Source of the DNA: Limisphaerales bacterium
GTDB lineage: Bacteria; Verrucomicrobiota; Verrucomicrobiia; Limisphaerales; AAA164-E04
Direction of reading: 5' to 3'
NCBI GenBank assembly: GCA_024761205.1
Contig: JAMASS010000025.1
Coordinates: 1-64,000 of the forward strand
Length of the DNA stretch: 64,000 bases
Positions 18,268 through 27,539 of this stretch are shown here, piece by piece. Position 1 is the first letter of the stretch. Every line of letters begins with the position of its first letter. The position numbers and the translations under genes were made by a program. Below the pieces are notes generated by a model, which saw nothing but the letters and a program-made list of their open reading frames with translations, did no database searches and had not been told where the DNA came from.

Positions 18268-19206
18268 CTATTTCCGCGCGCTGGGCAAAAACCGGTGAAT
18301 AAACTCCCAAATCCGCCACCCACCGCAAGCGATCAGAGTCAGGCAAAAATAACGATAATCAACGAGCATATGAGGAAACAACTCACGAACCGCCTCTAGT
18401 GAATGTTTCTCTCTCATGTGATAGCGAGCGGCATAGTAGGAAGCTCGGGCATAAGATTCCCTAAATTCAGAAGCATATTGAGCATCAATTCCAAGGTGTC
18501 GCTTCTTCAATAATTCCAGAGTATAGCAACGGTCTTTAGACCACATTTCACAAGCTTTATCCGTCAGCGATTCCGAATACCTCCGATATTGACAGATCAG
18601 TCTTCGAATTACGTTAAAGCGAGTTTCGAGGGAAAGTTGAATGAACAGACAGTATTCCTCGGATGCCTGTATGTTCGGATCAAAATTGAGTCCTGTCTCT
18701 GCCAATATCTTCTTTCTCACTATAACCGCCGGCACCGCAATATCCCAGTGAGTCATCAGTTGGGAAAACAACATGCCGCTTCTGAACCTAGGATAAGATT
18801 CCCCCGTTTTCTCCGATTCCTCATTGATGATCTCGAAACCACAATAAGAAACTCCGGCGTTATCCCTTTCAATCGAATCAATCTGAACTTGAAGGTAGTC
18901 AGGAAACCAAACATCGTCGGTATCCAAAAACGCAATGAACTCACCCTTGCATTCCTCAACCGCCAAAGCTCTGGCGTGCCCTAAGGGAACATGTTCCGTC
19001 CCCCTGATATATCGAATTCGCCGGTCACAGTAACCTTTCAATATTTGAGAACTCCCATCTGTGGATTGATTGTCCCAAAACACCAACTCCCAGTCCGAGA
19101 AAGACTGCTTTAAGACAGATTCAATCGCCTCACTTAAGAACCGCTCACCATTGTAGCAGTTCATAATTACTGAAACCTTAGGAGATGCGCCATCAAATCC
19201 ACTCAT
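18268..19206 (-). CDS. Glycosyltransferase family 2
   Basis: About 312 residues from ATG 19206 (MSGFDGASPKVSVIMNCYNG). GT-A fold signature: the N-terminal nucleotide-binding strand, FWDNQSTDGS, and the metal-binding DTDD in FIAFLDTDDVWFP. An inverting transferase that adds a sugar to the lipid-linked repeat at the inner membrane face. The open frame extends to 19350 but that part overlaps the upstream membrane-protein gene and lacks family similarity, so the shorter start is used. It ends 26 bases before asnB. Confidence 0.88.
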   Translation of the reverse strand: MSGFDGASPKVSVIMNCYNGERFLSEAIESVLKQSFSDWELVFWDNQSTDGSSQILKGYCDRRIRYIRGTEHVPLGHARALAVEECKGEFIAFLDTDDVWFPDYLQVQIDSIERDNAGVSYCGFEIINEESEKTGESYPRFRSGMLFSQLMTHWDIAVPAVIVRKKILAETGLNFDPNIQASEEYCLFIQLSLETRFNVIRRLICQYRRYSESLTDKACEMWSKDRCYTLELLKKRHLGIDAQYASEFRESYARASYYAARYHMREKHSLEAVRELFPHMLVDYRYFCLTLIACGGWRIWEFIHRFLPSARK

Positions 19207-19312
19207 ATGGGCCACTTCGGAAAATAAAAATTCCGTTTTAAAACGCAGGAAAAACGATCTCCTGTCGAAATTTCCGAAAGCTTGAAAAATGCCTACAGCA
19301 TCCGCCGGGTCA

Positions 19313-20878
19313 CTATCGCGAAGCCACAACTCGGCCTCTCTCATACCCACGTCTCACCGAGCCCGCTTGCCTATGATTGACCGCCGGTAAACTTTTGCCA
19401 TAAAGACAGCAAAATCTCCCCAACAGCAATCCGTAACTCACGATATATGGCTCCGCTTGCGGCAGGTAACAAAAGACACTTCCTGCAACACCAATAAACA
19501 TGACTCTAGAAACCCCCGTTCCATTGATGAACCCCTTCAAAAAAGCATGCCAAAGGCAGGCAACTAGCACAATGACACTTAACAACCCACCGATTCCGCA
19601 CGAGGATAGTAGTGAAACCACTAACACATGTGCGTCGAAAATGCGATCTTCGAGCAAATTCGCATCCGCTAACATTTCGGACATGGCCCGAAAACCGTAA
19701 CTTCTATCATTGTAATATTTTATGAGATAAGGTCCAAGGCCTCCAATCCCGGTACCGACAACAGGAGAGTGCTGTAATATCTGTATGGAAGCCACACTCA
19801 AAATAAAGCGGCTATTCATACTCTCGAGCGAAAAATAGGATCTGCCCTTTCTGTAGTCAATCTCCTTAAACTTTTCGATAAAAACCGACTGATAAGCTAA
19901 AAACATTATTCCCAGTGAACTTGCAAACACAAGCAAAGTCGCTGCTCGGTTCAGACGACGACTGAAAATGAAACTTAGCATAAAAGTCAACGCCACCGCA
20001 AAGCCTGTAGTTCGATGCAAAGAACTAATAGCAATAATCATAGCTAAGAGCCCTCCCATTATTGTGATGATTCTGTTACGCACGCCCAAGACAAAGCACG
20101 AGACTACAAATACCCCAGCTGGCCCCATCATTGTGCCGCCTCCGAGTCCATTGATTATACTGCGGAATCCTCCTCGAAAGTCCGCTAAATATCTGCCTAT
20201 TATTGATGTCTCATCGAATGTCATCCAAAGCAAAAATTCACCCGCGCCAACCACCAATCCGAAAGCACCCAATTTCAAGCACGTTTTTACCTTTTGATCA
20301 TCCCAGGCCAATTTCCCGATGCACAAAACAATAATTCCCTCAGTGATTACTAAGATCGAATGGTTCAGACCAAAAAATAGAAATCGATAATGTAAAAGAA
20401 GGTCGGCCATCACATATTGATTTCGGATACAAGCAATGAGAGAGCATACCCCTGATACTATTAGGGCTAAACCACACTGAGACCACAGTTTGCTTGCCTT
20501 CGAGACGTTATCACGACTGCGTAATCCGTGCACAGAGACCAAACACCCTATCGATAGCACAAAGCCAATTATTTGCACCACCGGCACCTCAATTTCCGGA
20601 GCCCAAGCATTCAACCATGTGACAAAGTTTCCGTTTGGGTTCCGTTTGGGAAAAAGCAACATGAATATCAGCCAAGTTTGAAAAATTCGAATTGGCTCGC
20701 GCATTCCTCTTGAGACAGCGATTACCATCAGGGAATAGATCAGAAGACCGATCCACCATAGATAAGCATAGGAGCCCAGAGAAAATGGGAACAGCGCTGT
20801 TAGATACAGAATCCCACTTCCTGCAAGCACAAGAGCTATACCAGGATTAATAACGCTCGGGTTTCTTGAATGGACCAT
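19313..20878 (-). CDS. O-antigen polymerase-like (Wzy-type) membrane protein
   Basis: About 521 residues with some twelve hydrophobic segments and a large loop before the last helices, the layout of Wzy polymerases, which join repeat units in the periplasm. Motif-like stretch HSPVVGTGIGGLGPYL lies in the loop. Start taken at ATG 20878, preceded by AGAGG; a start at 20911 would overlap the aminotransferase gene by 14 bases. Wzy proteins diverge strongly, so assignment rests on topology and on position among glycosyltransferases. It coexists with a second polymerase/ligase-like gene at 2229-3803. Confidence 0.8.
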   Translation of the reverse strand: MVHSRNPSVINPGIALVLAGSGILYLTALFPFSLGSYAYLWWIGLLIYSLMVIAVSRGMREPIRIFQTWLIFMLLFPKRNPNGNFVTWLNAWAPEIEVPVVQIIGFVLSIGCLVSVHGLRSRDNVSKASKLWSQCGLALIVSGVCSLIACIRNQYVMADLLLHYRFLFFGLNHSILVITEGIIVLCIGKLAWDDQKVKTCLKLGAFGLVVGAGEFLLWMTFDETSIIGRYLADFRGGFRSIINGLGGGTMMGPAGVFVVSCFVLGVRNRIITIMGGLLAMIIAISSLHRTTGFAVALTFMLSFIFSRRLNRAATLLVFASSLGIMFLAYQSVFIEKFKEIDYRKGRSYFSLESMNSRFILSVASIQILQHSPVVGTGIGGLGPYLIKYYNDRSYGFRAMSEMLADANLLEDRIFDAHVLVVSLLSSCGIGGLLSVIVLVACLWHAFLKGFINGTGVSRVMFIGVAGSVFCYLPQAEPYIVSYGLLLGRFCCLYGKSLPAVNHRQAGSVRRGYERGRVVASR

Positions 20879-20897
20879 TCTTCCTCTTTTCGTTGAA

Positions 20898-22013
20898 TCA
20901 ACTGACCTCAAAAGCCCTAACAGTATCGATGACTCTTTGTTGCTCGCGCTCGGTCAATTCGACATGCACCGGCAATGAAAGCAGCTCATCGCCAAGCTTA
21001 TCTGCGCGGGGCAATCTGTAATCCGCCTTGAAAAGGTCAAGCTGGTGATTGGGGCGATAATGAACACCACTCTCGATGCCCGCGCCGGAAAGATGGGCGC
21101 ACAACTTATCTCTTCGCCCCCCAAGAACTCGGATCACGAAGATATGGGGAATGATGTTGCCTTCTTCCAAGTTGAGCAAGCGAATCGCCGGGAAAGTCCC
21201 CAGCGCCGAGCGATAACCTTTTCCAATTCGCTGACGAGATTCGCCAAATCGATCGATCTTGCGTAGTTGCGTTCGCCCGACAGCCGCCATCAAATCGCTC
21301 ATATGGTAACGATAACCCGGGTGAAGCACATTGAATTGCCAGCTGCGCTGTGACTGATACCGCTTTTGAGTGTCTTTCACTACGCCCAGTAGCCGGGCAT
21401 CGCGAATTCGTTCCGCTAACTTTTTATCCCCGGTCACGACGGCGCCACCCTCTCCGGAAGTAATGTTTTTAATACCGTCGAAACTGAAACACACCACATC
21501 CCCATCAGCACCGATCCGTTGGCCATCCCGCCGGCAACCAAAGGCGTGCGCAGCGTCTTCGATTACACGCAGTCTATGCCTGGCGGCAAAGCGATATACC
21601 TCCGGAATTCCAGAGCCATCACTGGCATAATGCACCGGCATGACCGCTCGGGTCCTCTCCGTGACTCGCTGTTCGGCATCCTTAAGATCTAAGAATACTT
21701 TGTCTTCAGTGACATCACAAGCCACCGGTCTCGCTCCCGTCGCCGTCACCGCTTGAAACGACGCAACATACGTGATGCTCGGCACGAGAACCTCATCGCC
21801 AGGACCGATATCGAGACATTGAAGCGCTAGATGGAGCGCCGCCGTTCCGGTATTAACACACACCACTTCACGATCGAAACCAATGTAGGACCGCAGCTCC
21901 TGCTCAAAGGCCTCAACCTCCGGCCCCATCCCGAGATACCCCCGATCAATGACTCTTGCCAGAGCCGCTTTCTCCTCGTCTCCCACCGACGATCTTGAAA
22001 GTCTGATTCTCAT
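20898..22013 (-). CDS. DegT/DnrJ/EryC1-type sugar aminotransferase (CDP-sugar set)
   Basis: 371-residue PLP-dependent aminotransferase for keto-sugar nucleotides. The internal-aldimine Lys is in SFDGIKNITSGEGGA; RfbH and ColD, which act on CDP-sugars, carry His at this place, so this enzyme should perform ordinary transamination and not 3-deoxygenation. Other signs are NTGTAALHLAL and EDAAHAFG. It ends the CDP-sugar run RfbF-RfbG-cupin-aminotransferase (20898-24394), so a CDP-amino-6-deoxyhexose is the predicted product. The cupin gene stops 7 bases upstream. Confidence 0.9.
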   Translation of the reverse strand: MRIRLSRSSVGDEEKAALARVIDRGYLGMGPEVEAFEQELRSYIGFDREVVCVNTGTAALHLALQCLDIGPGDEVLVPSITYVASFQAVTATGARPVACDVTEDKVFLDLKDAEQRVTERTRAVMPVHYASDGSGIPEVYRFAARHRLRVIEDAAHAFGCRRDGQRIGADGDVVCFSFDGIKNITSGEGGAVVTGDKKLAERIRDARLLGVVKDTQKRYQSQRSWQFNVLHPGYRYHMSDLMAAVGRTQLRKIDRFGESRQRIGKGYRSALGTFPAIRLLNLEEGNIIPHIFVIRVLGGRRDKLCAHLSGAGIESGVHYRPNHQLDLFKADYRLPRADKLGDELLSLPVHVELTEREQQRVIDTVRAFEVS

Positions 22014-22020
22014 GATTCAT

Positions 22021-22467
22021 TTAATCTGGCCAAGCAACCGGGATGGCCTCCAAGTCACAATTTTCCGCCTCCGCAGGGTCGTGCTCCTCGTCGATGGTGT
22101 TGCATAACAGATTCAGATTCGGTCCCAGACCTTGGAATGCCACCCACAGTCTCGGCGCCACAGTCAGTCGTGAATACTCGTCCAATCCCAGCAAAATCTC
22201 CTGAAAACGCCCTTTGGTCGCGCTCCCCTGTCGATCATCATACACCATGAAACGCATCCTGCCCACGGGAACAACGATGTTCAACGTCACCCGGTGATGT
22301 CGTTTCCACCCCTTAGTGGCGCCGAAGACTACAGTAGAAAAGTAGGTCTCTCCAAAAGCGACAAACCCCGGACTTGATCGCTTAAGCACATGGAATAAAT
22401 CGCCTTTGGGCTTCTCAATCCGTTTTTCCGGGTACAGATTGACCCCATCAATATTCACACTGTCCAT
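22021..22467 (-). CDS. RmlC-like cupin, probable CDP-sugar epimerase
   Basis: 148-residue single-domain protein resembling the dTDP-4-dehydrorhamnose 3,5-epimerase family: YFSTVVFGATKGWKRHHRVT carries the His cluster, followed by LNIVVPVGRMRFMVYDD. It overlaps the RfbG gene by 13 bases and precedes the aminotransferase, so it probably epimerises the CDP-4-keto-6-deoxyglucose made by RfbG. It is shorter than typical RmlC (about 180 residues). Ketoisomerase activity is an alternative. Confidence 0.75.
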   Translation of the reverse strand: MDSVNIDGVNLYPEKRIEKPKGDLFHVLKRSSPGFVAFGETYFSTVVFGATKGWKRHHRVTLNIVVPVGRMRFMVYDDRQGSATKGRFQEILLGLDEYSRLTVAPRLWVAFQGLGPNLNLLCNTIDEEHDPAEAENCDLEAIPVAWPD

Positions 22468-23576
22468 ACCCGGGCGCGATCTGCAGCTGTCTTCTCATAA
22501 TGCGCAATCTGACTTTCCGTCATTTGGAACATATCGGTCTCGCCTTTGTAGAAAGCGTAGTGCCAACCACCCACCAATTGGATCATTTCGTCATAGGACA
22601 GATTCGGCTCCCAACCCAAATGAAAGAGCGCCTTATCACAATTCAACTTCAGCAGACCCGCTTCATGGAACGGAATGTTTCCCGTCACTCGGAAGACGTC
22701 ATCTGTCTGCTCAAATCCCCAAATATAGCTCAAATCTTTCAACAGTTCTAATACTGTTCTGCTCTGCTCTGCTCGAGGACCGAAGTTAAAGGCCTCTCCA
22801 GACAGTTCCGTTTCTGTCCGGAGGCCAGCACCCAGAGTGAGATACCCGCTGATAGGTTCCAAAACATGCTGCCAAGGGCGAGTGGCACTCGGGCTGCGAA
22901 TCTCCACGCTTCGCCCTTCGCTCCAAGCGCGCATGCAATCGGCCACTATCCGGTCCTTCGACCAGTCCCCTCCGCCAATGACGTTGCCTGCTCTGCCGAC
23001 TCCAAGGCGCACAGGGCAATCCTTGGCCGAGAAAAACGAATGAAAATAGGATTTGATAATGACCTCCGCGGCGCCCTTTGATCCGCTGTAAACATCTTTA
23101 CCACCGATGGCGTCCGTCTCCCTATACCCCCAAACCCACTCGACGTTGTCATAGCACTTGTCGCTCGTAATCAACACGACCACGCAAGGCCAGTCTGCTT
23201 CCCGCAGAGATTCCAAAAGATTCATGGCACCCAGGACATTGGTGGAGACCGTCCCGACCGGATCCTGATACGATACGGAAACAATCGCTTGAGCAGCCAA
23301 ATGAAAAACAAAATCGGGCTTCTCGCGCGCGACGATCTCACGGATGGCAGACAAATCGCGGACATCTGCAAAGTGATGACAAATACGACCCTCAAGCCCC
23401 AGCTCTTTGAACATCGCCGGCTCGGTTAAGATTTCCCGCGATATTCCGACGACTTCGGCCCCCAATTTGAGCAACCATGCGGTCATCCAGCTCCCCTTAA
23501 AACCGGTATGCCCCGTCACCACAACTTTCTTTCCGTTATATCTTCCCTCAAACAATTTATTTCCACCCTTTCCCAT
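22455..23576 (-). CDS. rfbG: CDP-glucose 4,6-dehydratase
   Basis: 373-residue extended SDR that converts CDP-glucose to CDP-4-keto-6-deoxyglucose. Motifs: NAD-binding VVTGHTGFKGSWMTAWLLKL near residue 15, FHLAAQAIVSVSYQDPV, and the YSGSKGAAE active-site Tyr/Lys. The region RPWQHVLEPISGYLTLGAGL is typical of RfbG. It follows the cytidylyltransferase by 44 bases and overlaps the cupin gene, forming a clear CDP-sugar operon. Confidence 0.93.
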   Translation of the reverse strand: MGKGGNKLFEGRYNGKKVVVTGHTGFKGSWMTAWLLKLGAEVVGISREILTEPAMFKELGLEGRICHHFADVRDLSAIREIVAREKPDFVFHLAAQAIVSVSYQDPVGTVSTNVLGAMNLLESLREADWPCVVVLITSDKCYDNVEWVWGYRETDAIGGKDVYSGSKGAAEVIIKSYFHSFFSAKDCPVRLGVGRAGNVIGGGDWSKDRIVADCMRAWSEGRSVEIRSPSATRPWQHVLEPISGYLTLGAGLRTETELSGEAFNFGPRAEQSRTVLELLKDLSYIWGFEQTDDVFRVTGNIPFHEAGLLKLNCDKALFHLGWEPNLSYDEMIQLVGGWHYAFYKGETDMFQMTESQIAHYEKTAADRARVWTV

Positions 23577-23620
23577 AGTGTCTAGCAGAACTCACCAAAG
23601 TGGGTGGGCATTTTAGAATA

Positions 23621-24394
23621 TCACCAAGTCTTCCATTGTGGATCCGATCCCGCCCACATTGCTTCCAATTCGTTCCGATCACGCAGCGTGTCCATACACT
23701 TCCAAAAACCTTCATGCCGATAAGTGTAAAGCTCGCCGTCCCTTGCCAATCCTTCCAGCGGTTCCCTCTCCAGAACCGTGGCGTCTCCTAGGGTGATGTA
23801 GTCGAAGACGCTCACCTCACAGACGAAGAACCCGCCATTGACCCATGAGCCATCACCTCGTGGCTTCTCAAGAAATTTGTTCACCCGCTCCTTCTCATCC
23901 GCCTCAAAAGTGCCGAATCGTCCATCAGGCTGCACAGAGGTCATGGTCATCGCCTTGCCATGCTTCCGATGAAACTGCAGCAGTTTGTCAAAATTAACAT
24001 CACTCACCCCGTCCCCGTAGGTCAGCATGAAGGTCTCGTTCCCGACATACTCCTGAGCGCGTTTGACTCGCCCTCCGGTCATCGTATCCACTCCCGTATT
24101 CAGCAAGGTAATGCGCCAGGGTTCGCTGGTGTTGTGATACACATCGAGCTTACTAGTTTTGAGGTCGATCGTAACATCACTCTGATGAAGGAAATAGTTA
24201 GCGAAATACTCCTTAATATAATACCCTTTGTACCCCAGCAGTACGACAAATTCTCTGTACCCGTAGGAAGAATACATTTTCATTATATGCCATAAGATTG
24301 GCTTTCCGCCAATCTCAACCATCGGTTTGGGGCGGACATCCGTCTCTTCACCCAGGCGCGTGCCGAAGCCCCCTGCCAGCAGCAGTACTTTCAT
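23621..24394 (-). CDS. rfbF: Glucose-1-phosphate cytidylyltransferase
   Basis: 257-residue nucleotidyltransferase making CDP-glucose from CTP and glucose-1-phosphate. It begins MKVLLLAGGFGTRLGEETDV with the nucleotide-binding loop, followed by RPKPMVEIGGKPILWHIMK. Further conserved segments are TYGDGVSDVNFDKLL and EPLEGLARDGELYTYRH. The start overlaps the stop of the upstream glycosyltransferase by 4 bases. First step of the CDP-sugar branch. Confidence 0.95.
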   Translation of the reverse strand: MKVLLLAGGFGTRLGEETDVRPKPMVEIGGKPILWHIMKMYSSYGYREFVVLLGYKGYYIKEYFANYFLHQSDVTIDLKTSKLDVYHNTSEPWRITLLNTGVDTMTGGRVKRAQEYVGNETFMLTYGDGVSDVNFDKLLQFHRKHGKAMTMTSVQPDGRFGTFEADEKERVNKFLEKPRGDGSWVNGGFFVCEVSVFDYITLGDATVLEREPLEGLARDGELYTYRHEGFWKCMDTLRDRNELEAMWAGSDPQWKTW

Positions 24395-25647
24395 GATTCC
24401 GAAAATGTCTTTTTTATAGACCTATAGATCGGGTAAAGCACGCCCCGCTCAGTCAGGCGTTGAGCGCAAAGTTCGCCATAGCTACAAATCGCGCGATCTG
24501 CTATCCGTAGCAACCGATTGCAAACGGAATCCAAGGAATGGTGTTGCTGGAAATACTCGGAGGTGCGGGCGGCCATTAAATCGGAATCGTTCAACAACTC
24601 CCTAACCCGGTCACTCAAGGAGTGATTTCCATCAACCGATTGATGCTTTGGTTGAAACGCACCCAAAGTGAATCCTGTCCGATCACAGAGCCAACGAAAG
24701 ACATAATTGTCGGGGACATCCCGGTAAAAGATATCCACCAGAATCGTCGGAACACCCAATCGCGCTCCCTCAAGCGCCGAAGCACCCATGGCCAACAGCA
24801 AATCGACTTCCTGGCAAAGGTATTCATCCAGATTCCCAGGCGAAATATGTTCGATGAAACGGATGGTATTTCGTTCCAAAGAATCGGCATGTCGATGTAG
24901 CTTGGCGGTATAATCACCGGACCCGACGATCGTCACCGTGAGTGGAATACTGAGCGTTTCCGCCACTTCTTCAAGTTTCGTGATAGCATGCTTTAGAATA
25001 AAATATTTGAAATCGCATACCCTGCCGATCCACGCGACGCGTAGACCTTGCGCTCGGAGGTCTCTGGACGGGCGCAAGACCTCTTTTGGCGGGTCGCCAG
25101 CCGTCACGGGTAAGAATACCGGATCGGCAATCTTCATCATAAGATATTGCTCCGTGACGGCCACGTTCGTGCTGTCATGGAACACCAACGATTCTTTCTC
25201 CAGCATTAGGTTTATCAGCCGCAACATTTTGTTCCGGAAAGAAATGAGCAAAGTAGTCAAGATCAAACGACCCCATACCGGACTGCGAAACATCAGGCCA
25301 GTTAAGCCCGGAAAAGACGGAATCAGATTAAAGGGATAACAGTTCCAATAAAGGATTCGCGTCTCGCTAGGAATCCGCAAAGCGGGAAATATCGACCACG
25401 GAGTCATCGCTTGAAAGATTACCAGACTCTCCTCCGGCACACTCACCCTGGAGCCATCACGATACGCTATAAAACGAGTCAACTCTGTATCGCGGTGTTT
25501 TGCCATGAATCCATCAGGGTAATCAACCAGATAGGTTTCTTGATCATACTCCGCGGCCAATCGCTCCGCCACTCGAAGGAAAAGGAGGGAAACGCCCCCG
25601 ACCCCTCGATAAGGAAAGCAAAACACCAATCTCCGAATGTCAGACAT
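24391..25647 (-). CDS. Putative glycosyltransferase (GT-B type)
   Basis: 418 residues beginning MSDIRRLVFCFPYRGVGGVS, with a donor-domain pattern RVAWIGRVCDFKYFILKHAI, VTIVGSGDYTAKLHRHADSL and LLAMGASALEGARLGVPTIL. These fit GT-B glycosyltransferases, although similarity looks more distant than for the GT4 gene at 11874. The ATG at 25647 is chosen; a TTG one codon earlier is possible. The start overlaps the sulfotransferase stop by 8 bases and the end overlaps rfbF by 4, so it is translated within the operon. Confidence 0.72.
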   Translation of the reverse strand: MSDIRRLVFCFPYRGVGGVSLLFLRVAERLAAEYDQETYLVDYPDGFMAKHRDTELTRFIAYRDGSRVSVPEESLVIFQAMTPWSIFPALRIPSETRILYWNCYPFNLIPSFPGLTGLMFRSPVWGRLILTTLLISFRNKMLRLINLMLEKESLVFHDSTNVAVTEQYLMMKIADPVFLPVTAGDPPKEVLRPSRDLRAQGLRVAWIGRVCDFKYFILKHAITKLEEVAETLSIPLTVTIVGSGDYTAKLHRHADSLERNTIRFIEHISPGNLDEYLCQEVDLLLAMGASALEGARLGVPTILVDIFYRDVPDNYVFRWLCDRTGFTLGAFQPKHQSVDGNHSLSDRVRELLNDSDLMAARTSEYFQQHHSLDSVCNRLLRIADRAICSYGELCAQRLTERGVLYPIYRSIKKTFSES

Positions 25648-26683
25648 CAATTAAAAATTCACTCAACTCACTTTCGAGATACCTCACTTCGTCTCGATGT
25701 CTGTAATGCCGCCAGATGCCAACGTTTTTAGCACTGACATGGTGATCAAAGTATTTCCCTGGCTGCTTATGTCGCAACGGAGAAATTTCGAGAAATCGAA
25801 AAATCCGAGCCACGCAATCCTCGTAGCGCCTGACCAGATCCTCAAAACGTATATGGAGCGTTCGAGGATCATCACCCTGATAGACCTTTTCGTTGTATAA
25901 ACGATATCGACGAACGAACATATCGAGATCATCCGTAGCCAAAAACGACTTGCTCAACCCATCATTATCAAAAGCAAGGAGATGCTTGTCTTCACTGTCA
26001 ACTTTATAATGATTCAGCCCGGAAACATAGCAATCGCGTGGGTCGCGAATGACGACCACCTGACGACTTCCTGCCAGCATGTCGAGGCCGGGCGAGGGAT
26101 TGAACGGTTCGAATCCATTATTCAATACGACGAGCTTTTCTCCATCCTGAACCACCTCCCTATACAAGGCGCTCAGATACGCCAACGCGCGCGCGTCGAA
26201 GTCCTCTCCGTCGATCATAACTACCTCCGCCATTAAGTAACGCCGCATTCCCAGTCGTCTCAGAACCTTGCATAAAAACCTCCGCCAACCGCTCATTCGC
26301 AGGTTCTCGTATGGCCACTCGGCCCGATATCTCCCCTTCACGAAAGAATTCACAAATTCCTCCGAAAGACGCTGAAATTTGTGGTTAAAACGCCGCTGAT
26401 ATCTCTGACTGGTGCTACGGAATAATCCTGGGATGTTCCACCATGCCGGATTGGCGCCCATCTTGGTGACGACGTCCAAAAATTGAAAATACGCCGCATG
26501 CGATCGAACGGGAGACCAATCCGTTTTCAGGTTTCGTCGCAGATCGAGCAGCCCACCAGGGACCCTGAACAAATCGAATTCGAACGAGTATTCGGGGGAA
26601 TAGACACCCTCGACTTCACGTAACAAATCGGTTACAGCCGTTTTGCCGGAATTGCCAACCCCGGAAATGTCTATAAAGCGCAT
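25640..26683 (-). CDS. Sulfotransferase-like protein
   Basis: 347-residue protein with an N-terminal P-loop-like PAPS site, ISGVGNSGKTAVTDLL (residues 5-20), and the 3'-phosphate-binding segment VVIRDPRDCYVSGLNHYKVD. A C-terminal region LHIRFEDLVRRYEDCVARIF matches the carbohydrate sulfotransferase family. It is predicted to move sulfate from PAPS to a sugar of the EPS, as seen in marine polysaccharides. No PAPS synthesis genes are visible in the window. It is co-translated with the downstream glycosyltransferase. Confidence 0.75.
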   Translation of the reverse strand: MRFIDISGVGNSGKTAVTDLLREVEGVYSPEYSFEFDLFRVPGGLLDLRRNLKTDWSPVRSHAAYFQFLDVVTKMGANPAWWNIPGLFRSTSQRYQRRFNHKFQRLSEEFVNSFVKGRYRAEWPYENLRMSGWRRFLCKVLRRLGMRRYLMAEVVMIDGEDFDARALAYLSALYREVVQDGEKLVVLNNGFEPFNPSPGLDMLAGSRQVVVIRDPRDCYVSGLNHYKVDSEDKHLLAFDNDGLSKSFLATDDLDMFVRRYRLYNEKVYQGDDPRTLHIRFEDLVRRYEDCVARIFRFLEISPLRHKQPGKYFDHHVSAKNVGIWRHYRHRDEVRYLESELSEFLIDV

Positions 26684-26762
26684 TTAGAAACTTGCTAAAT
26701 AGAGTGCTAAAAACCCCGACATTAGCGCCGCCCACAAAACTCAGTCCTGTCAAAGCCGGTGG

Positions 26763-27539
26763 TCACGGCGTTTTCATGTAACCTTGCATCAATAAATCAC
26801 AGGCCATTTTCTGTTCGACGTTTTTCCGATCCTCCTCGGTGTCGACCGCATAGGTAGAATAAGAAGTCAGCACCATCTTAACCTGAAATCCATGCTCCAG
26901 AATTCGATTCATATCCACGGACTCGGCGATTTCTAATGGAGTTGGTTCCATCTCTAGATATTCAAATAAAAAATCCCGCTGGAACGGTATAATACTAACC
27001 TGTTTGAGCATCCGAATGTCACCATCCGTCTTTTTTCGAGACGGGATAGGTTCGCGCGAAAAATAAAGTGCGTTGCTGTTGCGATCAGCAACGACCTTTA
27101 CTTCATTCGGATCCTCATGCTCATCCCGTGAATTCATTTCCGCCATGAGATTGACAACCTTGATCGATTTGTTCTCAAGCATTGGCAACATCGCCTCGTC
27201 GATCATTTCGGGACGCACCATCGGTTCATCACCTTGCACCATGACAACAATATCGACACGCTCGTTGCTGCTCGCCTCAATCTTCTGAACCGCCTCAGCA
27301 GTCCGATCAGAACAGCGCTTATGACTATCCTTTGTCATTATCGCCTTTCCTCCCACGCTTTCGATATAGTCGTAGATATCCTGATCACAGGTGGCAACGT
27401 ACACTTCCGAGAGTCTCTTAGCCATTTTTGTCCGGAAGTAGCAGTGCCCGATCATCGGAATACCGTGGATCTTAGCCAATGGCTTGTTTGGAAAACGAGA
27501 GGACGCTAGGCGCGCCGGTAAGACTGCTATATTATTCAT
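26763..27539 (-). CDS. KdsB-like CMP-ulosonate cytidylyltransferase
   Basis: 258-residue nucleotidyltransferase of the KDO cytidylyltransferase family: PARLASSRFPNKPLAKIHG for CTP binding, HKRCSDRTAEAV, and MVQGDEPMVRPEMID with the metal-binding Asp. Housekeeping KdsB is usually unlinked to EPS genes. Here the start abuts the stop of an HpcH/HpaI aldolase (TGA immediately followed by ATG), so the pair probably makes and activates an unusual 3-deoxy-ulosonate for the EPS. The sugar remains unknown. A second possibility is simple duplication of the LPS enzyme. Confidence 0.85.
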   Translation of the reverse strand: MNNIAVLPARLASSRFPNKPLAKIHGIPMIGHCYFRTKMAKRLSEVYVATCDQDIYDYIESVGGKAIMTKDSHKRCSDRTAEAVQKIEASSNERVDIVVMVQGDEPMVRPEMIDEAMLPMLENKSIKVVNLMAEMNSRDEHEDPNEVKVVADRNSNALYFSREPIPSRKKTDGDIRMLKQVSIIPFQRDFLFEYLEMEPTPLEIAESVDMNRILEHGFQVKMVLTSYSTYAVDTEEDRKNVEQKMACDLLMQGYMKTP

